From assembly GCF_022829635.1 (NCBI RefSeq), contig NZ_JAKSYO010000033.1, positions 50,972-114,971 of the forward strand: 64,000 nt of DNA, read 5' to 3'. Shown one piece after another: positions 1 to 8,473 of this stretch (its first letter is position 1; each line of letters starts with the position of its first letter). The notes beneath the pieces are model-generated. The model saw only the letters and a program-made list of their open reading frames with translations. It was not told where the DNA came from and searched no databases. Origin of the DNA: Methylobacterium sp. E-066. GTDB lineage: Bacteria; Pseudomonadota; Alphaproteobacteria; Rhizobiales; Beijerinckiaceae. The translations under genes and the position numbers were made by a program.

Positions 1-419
1 GGGAGCGCGGCTACCTCGTCGAGCAGGACGTCGAGCAGGCGGCCCTGCCGTCCGTCCTCGTCGACCACCCCGGCGCCTTGGATCGCCCGCAGGATCAGCT
101 CGCGCAGGAGCGGCGTCACCGCGAGACTTGTGGGTTCGGCCGGCAGGGTCGCCGGCACGGCATGGTCGGCGATGTAGAGGGTCCGGAGTGAGACCGCGCC
201 GCGGGCGCGCAGCGCGTGATCGATCCCGGCCCCGACCCAGAGCGCCCGCTGCGGCGGCACGAGCCACAGGCTGCCCGCGGCGCGGATCTCCATCACGCCG
301 GCCGTGGCGTAGATCAGCTGCGCGCGGGCGTGACAATGCGGGCCGACGATCCCGCCATCCGGGTAGTCGCACGCAACGCAGACGACCTTCGGGTCGCGGA
401 AACAGGGGGAACCGAGCAC
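1..419 (-). CDS. AraC-family transcriptional regulator, N-terminal part (cut by window edge)
   Basis: The reading frame runs off the left end, so only about 139 N-terminal residues are visible. They resemble the cupin-like sensor domain of AraC regulators: a PHCHARAQL segment near residue 30, then a PPQRALWVGAGIDH stretch, typical of the family in which a small beta-barrel binds an effector and a C-terminal double helix-turn-helix (beyond the edge) binds DNA. I chose the GTG at 419, 10 bases after the stop of the hydrolase gene on the same strand; no strong ribosome-binding site is visible, so the start is uncertain. The spacing suggests co-transcription with the hydrolase, which it may regulate (inference). 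The effector is unknown. Confidence 0.6.
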   Translation of the reverse strand, partial: MLGSPCFRDPKVVCVACDYPDGGIVGPHCHARAQLIYATAGVMEIRAAGSLWLVPPQRALWVGAGIDHALRARGAVSLRTLYIADHAVPATLPAEPTSLAVTPLLRELILRAIQGAGVVDEDGRQGRLLDVLLDEVAAL

Positions 420-429
420 GGCCGGATGG

Positions 430-1329
430 TCAGGCGGTCGCGCCGAGATGGGCGACGAAGAAATCGCGCGCGGCGATGCTGGTGCGGTCGAAGTGCTGGA
501 GGTACGGGTCGAAATGGCCGCCCGGCACCATCACGAGGTTCTTGGGCGGCAGGGCGCGCTGATAGGCCTCCAGGCACAGATCGGTGGCGGTCAGGCGATC
601 GTCCTCGGCGACGATCATCAGCAGCGGCGTCGGGCTGATCCGGGCGATATGTACGCCCGGCTCGTTCTCGCGGGACAGTTCGGCGCTGCGCAGCGTCACT
701 TCGTTTCGCCAGGTCGGCGCAAAGTCGTGCGTGCCGATGAAGAAGGCGTGACCGTCCGCTCCCGGCATCGCGCAGGGCTGGAGTGGATCGGCCGACACCG
801 CCGGCAGCGTGGCCGGCGCCTCGCCGCGGAACCGGGCGGCGCGGTCCGCCTCGAAGCGGCGCAGCTGGGCCGGGACGAGATCGGATCGGGTCCGGCGCTG
901 CGCCGAGAGGGCGCCGCTGATAAACGGCACCTGCGCAACCACGCAGCGGACCCGGCGGTCGATCGCCGCCACCTCGATCACATGGCCGCCGCTGTAGCTC
1001 GTGCCCCAGATCCCGATGCGCGCGGGATCGATCCACGGGATCGTCTGCGCGAAGCTGATCGCGTCCCGGTATCCACGCCTTTGCAGCACCGGGTCGACCT
1101 CCTGCCGGGGCAAGCCCTCGCTGGCGCCGAAATGGGCGTGGTCGTAGACCAGGACGCCGAAGCCCGCCGCCTGGAAGACCTCCGCGTAGCGGTCGAGATA
1201 CTGCTCTTTGACCGCCGAGAAGCCGTGAGCCATCACCACGGCGGGCGTCGCACCGTCCTGCACGTCCGGCTCGTAGAGCCAGCCGCGCAGCGTCCGACCC
1301 TCCGAACGGAACTCGACATCGCTTCGCAT
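430..1329 (-). CDS. alpha/beta hydrolase (dienelactone hydrolase / CocE-like)
   Basis: Predicted 299-residue alpha/beta hydrolase. An early VVMAHGFSAVKEQ segment fits the oxyanion-hole region. The GIWGTSYSGGH motif holds the likely nucleophilic serine in the GxSYxG form seen in CocE-type and related acyl hydrolases. A late GGHFDPY supplies the probable catalytic histidine and LLMIVAEDD the probable acid. No signal peptide is seen, so it is likely cytoplasmic. The frame stays open upstream to 1497, but the ATG at 1329 is preceded by AGGGAG at good spacing and the family-like sequence begins there. The downstream neighbour is an AraC-type regulator on the same strand, a common pairing for inducible catabolic genes. 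The substrate cannot be told. Confidence 0.8.
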   Translation of the reverse strand: MRSDVEFRSEGRTLRGWLYEPDVQDGATPAVVMAHGFSAVKEQYLDRYAEVFQAAGFGVLVYDHAHFGASEGLPRQEVDPVLQRRGYRDAISFAQTIPWIDPARIGIWGTSYSGGHVIEVAAIDRRVRCVVAQVPFISGALSAQRRTRSDLVPAQLRRFEADRAARFRGEAPATLPAVSADPLQPCAMPGADGHAFFIGTHDFAPTWRNEVTLRSAELSRENEPGVHIARISPTPLLMIVAEDDRLTATDLCLEAYQRALPPKNLVMVPGGHFDPYLQHFDRTSIAARDFFVAHLGATA

Positions 1330-1533
1330 CGGTCGCTCCCTGAAACACCGGGGCATCGTGCCGGATCGTCCATAGGTCGGCACCGCGGAACCGGTCAAAA
1401 GCCGCTTCGTATCGGCCAACGCGCCGTTCCGCTCGATCCCCCGCCGTCGACAGGCAAGCCGATCGGTGCGACTTTGACGTTCAAAGTCGCGCACCATGAC
1501 CCGCCGAAGCGGGCAGGACGATCGGGGAGGCCT

Positions 1534-1641
1534 ATGGCGCCGGAAATACGGGAATCGCGGGCCGCGCTCATCCTGCTCGCTGTCGTCGTCGGCGCGGTGC
1601 TGGCGTTCGGGGCGTTTACCCTCATCACGCAGATCGGCTGA
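1534..1641 (+). CDS. small single-pass membrane protein (35 aa)
   Basis: A 35-residue reading frame with a strong ribosome-binding site (GGGGAGG, about 4 bases before the ATG). It has a short charged N-terminus (MAPEIRESRAA) followed by one continuous hydrophobic helix of about 20 residues (LILLAVVVGAVLAFGAFTLI) and ends in TQIG. This is the layout of a tiny inner-membrane protein. I recognise no family. It stands alone between the divergent hydrolase gene and the PAS gene. The good ribosome-binding site and the clean transmembrane segment argue that it is real; function is unknown. Confidence 0.5.
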   Translation: MAPEIRESRAALILLAVVVGAVLAFGAFTLITQIG

Positions 1642-1774
1642 AGCCTCGCCAGAAAGTACAACCTACACGCGTTTGCGGATCAGATAGAACAGGCAATTCT
1701 GCCCTCCGATCGGCCGAAATTGTCTCTCTCGGTCAGTAGAATGACCTGCACAGAAGCTAGGTTGCGGTGTTGAG

Positions 1775-1789
1775 TTAACCACCTCTTAA
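1775..1789. promoter_or_regulatory. putative CtrA-type binding site
   Basis: An exact TTAA-N7-TTAA (TTAACCACCTCTTAA), the full consensus of the alphaproteobacterial cell-cycle regulator CtrA, lies 66 bases before the ATG of the PAS-domain gene. In this GC-rich genome such an AT-only pair is unlikely by chance at this place, but binding is inferred. Confidence 0.45.
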
Positions 1790-1855
1790 TTCCATCATGG
1801 GTTGTATAGCGACGAAAGATGCGTGCGAGGGGCACGCCGGTTTCGGAGATCGCCC

Positions 1856-2458
1856 ATGGTTGTCGACGCGATCAAGCGCACGCGCGGCCTGCCGGTCGAT
1901 CTGCCCGCGGCCCTCGACGCCTCCGGCGTCATCGGTGCCTGGTCGTGGTCGCCCCGCTCCGATCGCTGCATCCTGGATGCCGGCGCCGCGGACGTGCTGG
2001 CGGGCGATCCCGGCCTCGCCGGCCGCCCGATCCCCCTGGAGATCGCCCGATCCTGTATCCATCCCGAGGACCGGCCCGCCGTGGTGCGCCACTTCCAGGC
2101 GGTGTGCGAGCGCGGCGGCCTGTTCGTGGCCGAGTACCGCACGCTGTCGCCGTCCGGTCAGGTCCGCTGGATCCTCGACCGCGGCCGGGTGCCGGCGAGC
2201 GCGTCGAGCCGGCGGACCGGGCACGGCCTGATCATCGACGTGACCGACGATCGGCGCGAGGACGAGGCGGATGCTCCGGCGCGCGTCGAGCCCCTGGACG
2301 CGCTCTCGGTGGCGATCGACCGGGCCCTCGAGTGCCGAGATGCCCTCGACGGCGTGGCGGATTCGGAGCTGCAACTCCTCGTGGATATGCTGCTGCTGCG
2401 CCTTGGGCAGAGCATCGCCAAGACGCCCGCCGGCGACGGGGGCCGGCGCGGTCACTGA
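1856..2458 (+). CDS. PAS-domain protein
   Basis: A 200-residue protein with one PAS fold at roughly residues 22-120: GVIGAWSWSP opens the domain, followed by a HPEDRPAV segment and a sheet ending in GQVRWILDRGR, as in PAS_3-type sensors. The C-terminal 60 residues are helical, with a leucine-rich stretch (LQLLVDMLLLRLG) that may dimerise or contact a partner. No kinase, GGDEF or HTH output domain is present, so it is probably a stand-alone sensor or partner protein. The ATG at 1856 has GGAG at good spacing; an earlier in-frame ATG at 1802 lacks one. The CtrA-type site just upstream suggests cell-cycle or motility control. Ligand unknown. Confidence 0.65.
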   Translation: MVVDAIKRTRGLPVDLPAALDASGVIGAWSWSPRSDRCILDAGAADVLAGDPGLAGRPIPLEIARSCIHPEDRPAVVRHFQAVCERGGLFVAEYRTLSPSGQVRWILDRGRVPASASSRRTGHGLIIDVTDDRREDEADAPARVEPLDALSVAIDRALECRDALDGVADSELQLLVDMLLLRLGQSIAKTPAGDGGRRGH

Positions 2459-2574
2459 GGGGTCGGAAGCCGGCGTCTCGCGGCGTGGAGCGACCCGGCC
2501 CGAAGCCGGATCGCCAGAGCCGTTCCCGCCCTCTCAAGGTGTTTGGCGCAGCGCTTCAGGGGAGACGCGACGCG

Positions 2575-2685
2575 CTCTCCTCCCCCTTGCGGGGAGGAGT
2601 TGGAGGTGGGGGTGGTGCAGAAGACACCGTAACGCTTGATTCTGCACCACCCCCACCCCTGACCCCTCCCCGCAAGGAGGAGGGG
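2575..2685. repeat. large inverted-repeat (palindromic) intergenic element
   Basis: Two arms of about 45 bases, rich in CCTCCCC/GGGGAGG and GGTGGGGGTGGTGCAGAA, face each other across a spacer of about 17 bases. Shorter matches (AGGTGTTTGG at about 2538 and its complement near 2767) extend the symmetry outward. The element fills most of the 400-base gap between the convergent PAS and tadG genes, so it could end transcription from both sides. No gene is seen in this gap. Confidence 0.75.
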
Positions 2686-2858
2686 AAAGCGCCCCTTTTT
2701 TAACGTGTTGGCGGCAAGCGGAGACGGATGCATCCGGTTGGCGAAACGTCTCGAACGCGACCCTATCCAAACACCTCGAAAGGGCTGGCTTTAAGTCCTT
2801 GATTGAACGCGCTTGCTGACGCCGAACCGGTATCCACGTCGGCGGCGAGCGCTCTCAG

Positions 2859-4508
2859 TCACTGCACCAGCACGGCCTGGCTGCAGAGGGTGCCGTCCAT
2901 CTCGACATCCGCATAGCCGATCCGCAGGCCGAGGCTCTGCAGGACGCCGTTGAGCACCAGATCGAGGGGCGCGGCTGCGAGACTGAGCGTCGTCGCGAGG
3001 GAGGTCTGGAGCAGCGGGGTCAGGCCGAAGCCGTTCAGGTTGAGGCTGAGATTGCCCAGCAGGCTGCCGGTCAGCGACTGTGCGACGTTGGTCGACGACA
3101 CCGTGCGCACGGTGTGGTTGGCGATATCGGCATCCGTGAAGGTGAGCGTCTGCGTGTTCGTGCCGATATTCGTCACCGTCCGGCCGCCGATGTTCACCAG
3201 CGGCAGCGCGATCAGCACGGCCGGCTGCGACAGGTCCGGGCTGGTCGTACCGCCGTTGATCGAGGCGCGGTTCACCGCGGCGATGGCGAGGGTCGCGAGC
3301 CCGGTCTGGGCCTCGATGGTGGCCTGGCGGCCGCCGCTGGCCCCCGAGCAGGTGAGCGTGCGGAGTGTCGCCTGGGCGGAGGCGACCTCGGCATAGATCG
3401 GTATGGAGACGGTCCCGAGGCCGAGCGGGGCCGAGACCGTGGCCTCGATCAGCAGCCGGGTCTGGGCGGTCTTCACCGTGGCGTTCAGGCTGCCGGGCCG
3501 GACCCAGCCGGAACTGCGGCGGCGCTCGCCGATCGCCAGGGTCAGCCGGGTGGAGAGCAGCCCCGGCACGGTGGCTCCGAGATCGATCGCCACCTGGTTC
3601 TGCCCGTTGGCGAGCGACGCGGTGGCAGCCACGAGGTCCATCAGACTCAGCGACGGGCCGGCCAGGCCGCGCCCAGGGGCCAGGGCCGCCACATCGCCCA
3701 GCGCATCGACCTGGCCGACCGGTACGAGGTTGCCCGCATTCGGCAGCGCGTTGAGGATACCTGAGAGGGCCGAGACCGCGGCGGAATTGCCCTGCGCGGC
3801 GACCCGCATTGCCATCAGCAACTGGCCGACGCTGGCATTCGCCTTGACGATGTCGGTGTAGTTCGCCGCCTGCAGGTTGAGGCTCGCCGACAGCGCGTCG
3901 AGGACGCGCAGGCTGTCGACATGGGCGCCGGCCAGCGCGTTGTAGTCGCCGACGCCCAGCGACAGCTTGGCTCCGAGCAACGCGCCGAGAACGGCGTTGG
4001 CGATGCCGCCGCTCAGGGCCGCGGTGCCCGAGCCGATCGTGAACGCCGCAAATTGCGCACTGGCGGCGGTGCCGGTGACCCGGATCGGCACGCTGCCCGG
4101 CAAGCCGATCGCCCGGCCGAAGGTCACCGGTACATTGGTCGACAAGCCGACCCGCACGGCGTTGGCTGGGCTCGCGCCAGAGTTGAAACGGCTGCCCGGG
4201 GCGACGTTGGGGGTGCTGGCATCGTAGCCGCCGGTTGCAACCGTCGCGCGCGCCGGGTCGAAACCGTTATCGACCAGGGAACGGCGCGCGACCGTGTCCG
4301 CCTTGGTCGGGTCGACGGCCGCCAGCATCGCGGCGATATCGGCCGCGCCCTGCGCCTTGCGCCGCGCCTGGAACACCTGCCCGAGATCGATCCCGACGGC
4401 TCCGGCGCCCATCAGCAGGGAACTGCCGAGCGCCACCAGGATCACGACGTTGCCGCCCTGGGCCCGGCCGAAGCGCCGCGCCCGGATGGCGGCCCGCCAT
4501 CCGGTCAC
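2859..4508 (-). CDS. tadG: TadG-like Flp pilus assembly / pseudopilin-like membrane protein
   Basis: A 549-residue protein with the TadG layout: a short basic N-terminus, a hydrophobic segment (GGNVVILVALGSSLLMGAGAVGIDLG, with the family-typical G..id.g.v pattern) at about residues 15-40, then QARRKAQGAADIAAMLAA, the alanine-rich helix of the DUF2134/Tad domain. The rest is a long exported region rich in S, T, A and N. It is thought to be anchored in the inner membrane with its bulk in the periplasm, in tight-adherence pilus assembly. The GTG start overlaps the tadE stop by 4 bases (GTGA), implying translational coupling. No other tad gene (cpaA-F, tadB/C) lies nearby, so this is an orphan TadE-TadG pair. 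Confidence 0.7.
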   Translation of the reverse strand: MTGWRAAIRARRFGRAQGGNVVILVALGSSLLMGAGAVGIDLGQVFQARRKAQGAADIAAMLAAVDPTKADTVARRSLVDNGFDPARATVATGGYDASTPNVAPGSRFNSGASPANAVRVGLSTNVPVTFGRAIGLPGSVPIRVTGTAASAQFAAFTIGSGTAALSGGIANAVLGALLGAKLSLGVGDYNALAGAHVDSLRVLDALSASLNLQAANYTDIVKANASVGQLLMAMRVAAQGNSAAVSALSGILNALPNAGNLVPVGQVDALGDVAALAPGRGLAGPSLSLMDLVAATASLANGQNQVAIDLGATVPGLLSTRLTLAIGERRRSSGWVRPGSLNATVKTAQTRLLIEATVSAPLGLGTVSIPIYAEVASAQATLRTLTCSGASGGRQATIEAQTGLATLAIAAVNRASINGGTTSPDLSQPAVLIALPLVNIGGRTVTNIGTNTQTLTFTDADIANHTVRTVSSTNVAQSLTGSLLGNLSLNLNGFGLTPLLQTSLATTLSLAAAPLDLVLNGVLQSLGLRIGYADVEMDGTLCSQAVLVQ

Positions 4509-4951
4509 AGGCCGCCCTTCCGGACGCTGATGCTGCTGCGCAAGACCGTGGGCAGCATCGGGATCAGCTTGGAGAAGACGTTGATGCCCAACGAGTTGGC
4601 ATCCAGGGTCACGGTCACGGTGTAGAGCGTCGCATCGTTCGGATCGGGGCCGACCGTGACCTTGATGCTGTCCGGACGGAACATCGCGCCGCTGCTGAGG
4701 CTGCGGGTCACCATGGTCTGCGCCAGGGTCGCGCGCTCGGTATCGGTGACACCGGCGATGGAGGCGCGGGCTGCCTCGGCTGCGATCTGGCGGAGATTGT
4801 GGGCCGCGCCCAGGCAGATGCCGAAGGCGGTGATGCCGGCAAACAGCATCAGCACCACCGGCGCGACAAGGGCGAATTCGACCGCCGAGCTGCCGCTTCT
4901 GGAGCCCAAGCCGGAGCGTCCGTTTCGCCGAAGCACCTGGACCCAGCCCAT
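4505..4951 (-). CDS. tadE: TadE-like pilus assembly protein
   Basis: A 148-residue TadE-family pseudopilin. After a basic N-terminus it has the family signature GSSAVEFALVAP at about residues 20-31, continuous with one transmembrane helix; the glycine followed by a glutamate five residues later resembles the prepilin peptidase site of this family. The start at 4951 was chosen because GGAGGG precedes it at 7 bases; an ORF extension to 4999 lacks such a site. It leads a two-gene unit with the TadG-like gene. Likely role: minor pseudopilin of a Flp/Tad pilus (family knowledge); the remaining tad genes must lie elsewhere. Confidence 0.75.
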   Translation of the reverse strand: MGWVQVLRRNGRSGLGSRSGSSAVEFALVAPVVLMLFAGITAFGICLGAAHNLRQIAAEAARASIAGVTDTERATLAQTMVTRSLSSGAMFRPDSIKVTVGPDPNDATLYTVTVTLDANSLGINVFSKLIPMLPTVLRSSISVRKGGL

Positions 4952-5072
4952 CGAAACGCCCTCCGGAACGCACGCCGCCTGGGCAGCGTCACAACCCATG
5001 GTCGCATCGATTTTCTAATCAATGGTTGTAGTGTTTGTCTGAATTCCAGTGTTTCGAGCCGAATACCGGATG

Positions 5073-6179
5073 TCAGATGTCCACGGCCGGCCGCAGCGTC
5101 CCGATCTCCGATGGGGCGAAGGCGGCGCTCTTGATCACCGCGTGGACGGGGCGCCCCGGCGCCAAGCCCAGCTCGCGGACCGCGACCGCCGTGACGCGGG
5201 CGGCGATCAGCGCGCCGTTGCAATCGATCTCCACCGCCACCTCGGCGCCGCCGGGGGTCAGCGCCGCGATGCGGCCGGGCAGGATGTTGCGTGCGCTCAA
5301 ACCCCGGGGTTGCTCGGTCGCCACCAGCACGTCGCGGGCGGGGATCCGCACCCGCAGCCGGGTCCCGAGCGGACGCGCGCCCAGGCCCGGCACCAGCAGC
5401 TGACCGGCTTGGCCCATGAGCCGGGTGAGTCCGGTCTCCGGATCGGCCCCGCCGACGACCATGTCGAGGAGCGCACCCGCCTCCGCCTCATGGACCGGCA
5501 CGAGGTCGGCCCGCCGCAGGATCGCCTCGGCGGGACCCGATGCCGCCACGCGCCCCGCCTCCAGCACGATCACCGTGGTGGCGAGCCGCGCCACCTCGGC
5601 GACCGCGTGGCTGACATAGACGATCGGCACGCCGGCCTCGTCGCGCAGGCGCTCGATATAGGGAAGGATCTCGGCCTTCCGGGCCTCGTCCAGGGCCGCC
5701 AGCGGCTCGTCCATCAGCAGCAGGCGCGGCTTGGCGAGCAGCGCCCGCCCGATCGCCACCCGCTGGCGCTCGCCCCCGGACAGGCCCGCGGGCCTCCGGT
5801 CGAGGAGATGGCCGATCCCGAGCATTTCGGTCACCGCGGCGAATCCGGCCGGGTCGGCGGGCCGGCGCCCGAAGACGCGGCCGTAGCCGAGATTGCTCCG
5901 CACGCTGAGATGCGGGAACAGCCGCGCATCCTGGAACACCACCCCGACCCGGCGCCGGTGGGGCGGCAGGAAGATCCTCGCCGCACTGTCCACCAGCGTG
6001 GCGCCGTCGGCGACGATCCGGCCGCGATCCGGCCGGGCCAGCCCGGCGATCAGGTCAATCAGCGTCGTCTTGCCGGAGCCCGAGCGCCCGAACAGGGCGG
6101 TCAGTCCCGGCCCAGCTTCGAACGCCGCCTCCAGGCTGAAGGCGCCGCGCCGAAGGTTGAGGTCGACCTCGATGCTCAT
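5073..6179 (-). CDS. modC: molybdate ABC transporter ATP-binding protein
   Basis: A 368-residue ABC ATPase that powers molybdate import with ModB and ModA. Walker A GRSGSGKTT is near residue 31, the signature LSGGERQRVAIGRALL near 130 and Walker B LLLMDEPLAALD just after, followed by a switch histidine (VYVSHAVAEV). The C-terminal third carries the regulatory MOBE/TOBE fold that ModC uses to bind oxyanion (PRGLSARNILPGRI). I start at the ATG before SIEVDLNL; seven extra codons are possible upstream. It is separated from modB by a glutathione S-transferase gene on the other strand, so it probably has its own promoter despite belonging to the same transporter. Confidence 0.92.
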   Translation of the reverse strand: MSIEVDLNLRRGAFSLEAAFEAGPGLTALFGRSGSGKTTLIDLIAGLARPDRGRIVADGATLVDSAARIFLPPHRRRVGVVFQDARLFPHLSVRSNLGYGRVFGRRPADPAGFAAVTEMLGIGHLLDRRPAGLSGGERQRVAIGRALLAKPRLLLMDEPLAALDEARKAEILPYIERLRDEAGVPIVYVSHAVAEVARLATTVIVLEAGRVAASGPAEAILRRADLVPVHEAEAGALLDMVVGGADPETGLTRLMGQAGQLLVPGLGARPLGTRLRVRIPARDVLVATEQPRGLSARNILPGRIAALTPGGAEVAVEIDCNGALIAARVTAVAVRELGLAPGRPVHAVIKSAAFAPSEIGTLRPAVDI

Positions 6180-6244
6180 GCGATTCGCCCCCGGCGGCAC
6201 GGGCGGCGGCGATGCGCGTTGGCACCCGCCACGGAGCGCGCACG

Positions 6245-6901
6245 ATGATCACCGTCCACCATCTCGAGAACAGCCGCTCGCAGCGCGTGCTCTGGCTGCT
6301 GGAAGAGCTCGGCCTGCCCTACACGGTGAAGCGCTACGAACGCGACAAGCGGACCATGCGAGCGCCGCCAGAACTCGTGGCTGTCCACCCGCTGGGCAAG
6401 TCGCCGGTCATCACCGAGGACGGGATCGTGGTGGCCGAGACCGGCGCCATCGTCACCTACCTCACCGACCGGGCCGGGGGCGCCCTGGTGCCCGCGCCGG
6501 GAACGCCCGAGCGCGCGCGCTACACCTATTGGCTGCACTACACCGAGGGCTCGGCCATGCCGCCGCTGCTGCTCAAGCTGGTCTTTTCGCGCCTCGCGCC
6601 GGGGAGCCCCTGGGCGCTGCGGCCCCTGGTTCGCCGGGTCGCCGAGACGGTACTCAAAAACTTCGTCGATCCGGACCTGCGGCGGCACGCGGCGTTCTGG
6701 GAGCAGGAACTCGCCGACCGGCCGTATGTCTGTGGCGAGACGTTCACCGCCGCCGACATCATGATGAGCTTCCCTCTGGAAGCCTTCGCGGCCCGCGGAA
6801 CCGGCACCGGGCCGCAGGTCACGGCTTGGCTCGCGCGCATCCATGCCCGCCCGGCCTACCGAAAGGCCCTGGAGCGGGGCGGCCCCTACGCCTATGCCTG
6901 A
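6245..6901 (+). CDS. glutathione S-transferase
   Basis: A 218-residue GST. The N-terminal thioredoxin fold starts MITVHHLENSRSQRVLWLLEEL, where the serine of NSRSQR fits the glutathione-activating residue; PLGKSPVI supplies the cis-proline and AETGAIVTYL the glutathione-binding E-[ST] pair. The helical C-terminal domain ends with FTAADIMMSFPLEA, the conserved N-capping/hydrophobic staple region. The ATG at 6245 has GGAG about 8 bases upstream. The gene lies between modB and modC but on the opposite strand: 66 bases from the modC start and 39 bases from the modB stop. The electrophilic substrate is unknown. Confidence 0.88.
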   Translation: MITVHHLENSRSQRVLWLLEELGLPYTVKRYERDKRTMRAPPELVAVHPLGKSPVITEDGIVVAETGAIVTYLTDRAGGALVPAPGTPERARYTYWLHYTEGSAMPPLLLKLVFSRLAPGSPWALRPLVRRVAETVLKNFVDPDLRRHAAFWEQELADRPYVCGETFTAADIMMSFPLEAFAARGTGTGPQVTAWLARIHARPAYRKALERGGPYAYA

Positions 6902-6940
6902 GTGGCGGTCACGCCAGCACGCGGTCGATCGGGCCGCCAT

Positions 6941-7633
6941 TCAATCCGCCCTCAGCCGGCGCGCGACGCGGGACGCCAGGAACTCCGAGACCAGCAGGGC
7001 CGCCACCGACAGGGCGACCGAGATCAGGGTCAGGCGCAGGGCCGGCCCTTCCCCGCCCGGGACCTGGGTGAGCGTGTAGATCGCCGAGGGTAGGGTCTGG
7101 GTCTCTCCGGGGATGTTCGACACGAAGGTGATCGTCGCCCCGAACTCGCCCATCGCCTTGGCGAAGGCGAGCACGGCGCCCGCGATGCAGCCCGGCAGGC
7201 TCAGCGGCAGCGTGACGGTGAGGAACACGGCGAGCGGGCCGGCCCCGAGGGTGCCGGCAGCCTGTTCGAGCCGGGGATCGACGGCCTCGATCGACAGCCG
7301 CATCGCCCGCACCATCAGGGGGAAGCCCATCACCGCGCAGGCCAGGGCCGCCCCGGTCCAGCGGAACGAGAAGACGATGCCGATCTCTGCGAGCGCGCTG
7401 CCGAGGACGCCGCGCCGGCCGAGCGCCAAAAGCAGCAGGTAGCCGGTCACCACCGGCGGCAGGATCAGCGGCAGGTGGACCAGCCCGTCGAGGAGCGCCC
7501 GGCCGGGAAACCGGCGCCGCGCCAGAAGCCACGCCACCGCGAGCCCGGGCAGCAGGCTCGCGAGCGTCGCCACGCTCGCCACCCGCAAGCTCAGGGCGAC
7601 GGCCGTCCAGGCGTCGGGGGGCAGGCCGAGCAA
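6941..7633 (-). CDS. modB: molybdate ABC transporter permease
   Basis: A 230-residue inner-membrane permease with five to six hydrophobic segments. It contains the binding-protein-dependent transport (EAA) loop, here AAGTLGAGPLAVFLTVTLPL near residue 140, which docks onto ModC. LAFAKAMGEFGATITFVSNIPGETQTL is highly typical of ModB. The first in-frame start after the modA stop is the TTG at 7633, 18 bases downstream of modA; no ATG fits, so a TTG start is likely. It is co-transcribed with modA. Its stop lies 39 bases from the convergent GST gene. Confidence 0.92.
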   Translation of the reverse strand: MLGLPPDAWTAVALSLRVASVATLASLLPGLAVAWLLARRRFPGRALLDGLVHLPLILPPVVTGYLLLLALGRRGVLGSALAEIGIVFSFRWTGAALACAVMGFPLMVRAMRLSIEAVDPRLEQAAGTLGAGPLAVFLTVTLPLSLPGCIAGAVLAFAKAMGEFGATITFVSNIPGETQTLPSAIYTLTQVPGGEGPALRLTLISVALSVAALLVSEFLASRVARRLRAD

Positions 7634-7651
7634 GGCCGTGGGCGCGGGCGG

Positions 7652-8473
7652 CTACTGGCTGACGCCCGGCTTCTCGACCACCGTGAAGCCCTGACGCTCG
7701 AAGAAGCCCCGGGCTGCCGGGCCGCGCAGATAGGTCAGCAGGGCGGCGGCATCCGGGTTGGCCGAATCCTTGAGGAGGGCTGCCGGATAGACGATCGGCG
7801 GGTGGCTGTCGGACGGGAAGGTCGCGACCACGTGGACGCTCGGGTCGGCGGCCGCGTCCGTGGCGTAGACGATGCCCAGGGGCGCTTCGCCGCGGGCGAC
7901 GAGCAACAGGGCGGCACGGACGTTCTCGGCCTGAGCGACCTGCCCCTTCACGGAGTCCCAGGCGCCGAGCTTCTCCAGGGCGGCCTTGCCGTATTTCCCG
8001 GCCGGGACGGCGTCGATCGTGGCCATGGCCAGCTTGCCGCCGCCGAGGATCCGGGTGAGCGTCGAGCCGAGATCCGGCGCCAGGGCGACTTGCGGATCGG
8101 AACCAGCGTTCTTCGGGCCGGACGCGATCAGCACCAGGGCGTTACGCAGGAGGTCGACGCGCGAGCCCGGCTTCAGGCTGCCGGCCTTCTCGGCATAGTC
8201 CATCCAGGCCTGATCGGCAGAGATGAACAGGTCGGCCGGTGCCCCGGCCTCGATCTGCTTGGCGAGCGCGTTCGAGCCCGCATAGGAGATCCGGGCAGTC
8301 TCGCCGGTCTCCTTCGTCCAACTGGCAGCCGCGTCGTCCAGCGCATTCTTCAGGCTCGCCGCCGCGAAGACCACCACCGAATCGGCAGCTCGGGTCGGGC
8401 CGGCCGCCGACACGAGGGCCAGCACGGCGAGCAGGGTCCAGATCCGTCGGGTGTGTCGCATCGGCTCGGGCAT
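7652..8473 (-). CDS. modA: periplasmic molybdate-binding protein
   Basis: A 273-residue periplasmic solute-binding protein. A signal peptide (RRIWTLLAVLALVSAAGPTRA) ends about residue 29, followed by the ModA core VVVFAAASLKNALD, whose serine binds oxyanion, then SYAGSNALAKQIEAGAPADLFISAD, a family hallmark; GEAPLGIVYATDA is in the C-terminal lobe. It captures molybdate and hands it to ModB. Two nearby ATGs (8473 and 8461) are possible; neither has a strong ribosome-binding site. It is first in the operon and followed after 18 bases by modB. No clear ModE-type operator was seen upstream. Confidence 0.92.
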   Translation of the reverse strand: MPEPMRHTRRIWTLLAVLALVSAAGPTRAADSVVVFAAASLKNALDDAAASWTKETGETARISYAGSNALAKQIEAGAPADLFISADQAWMDYAEKAGSLKPGSRVDLLRNALVLIASGPKNAGSDPQVALAPDLGSTLTRILGGGKLAMATIDAVPAGKYGKAALEKLGAWDSVKGQVAQAENVRAALLLVARGEAPLGIVYATDAAADPSVHVVATFPSDSHPPIVYPAALLKDSANPDAAALLTYLRGPAARGFFERQGFTVVEKPGVSQ

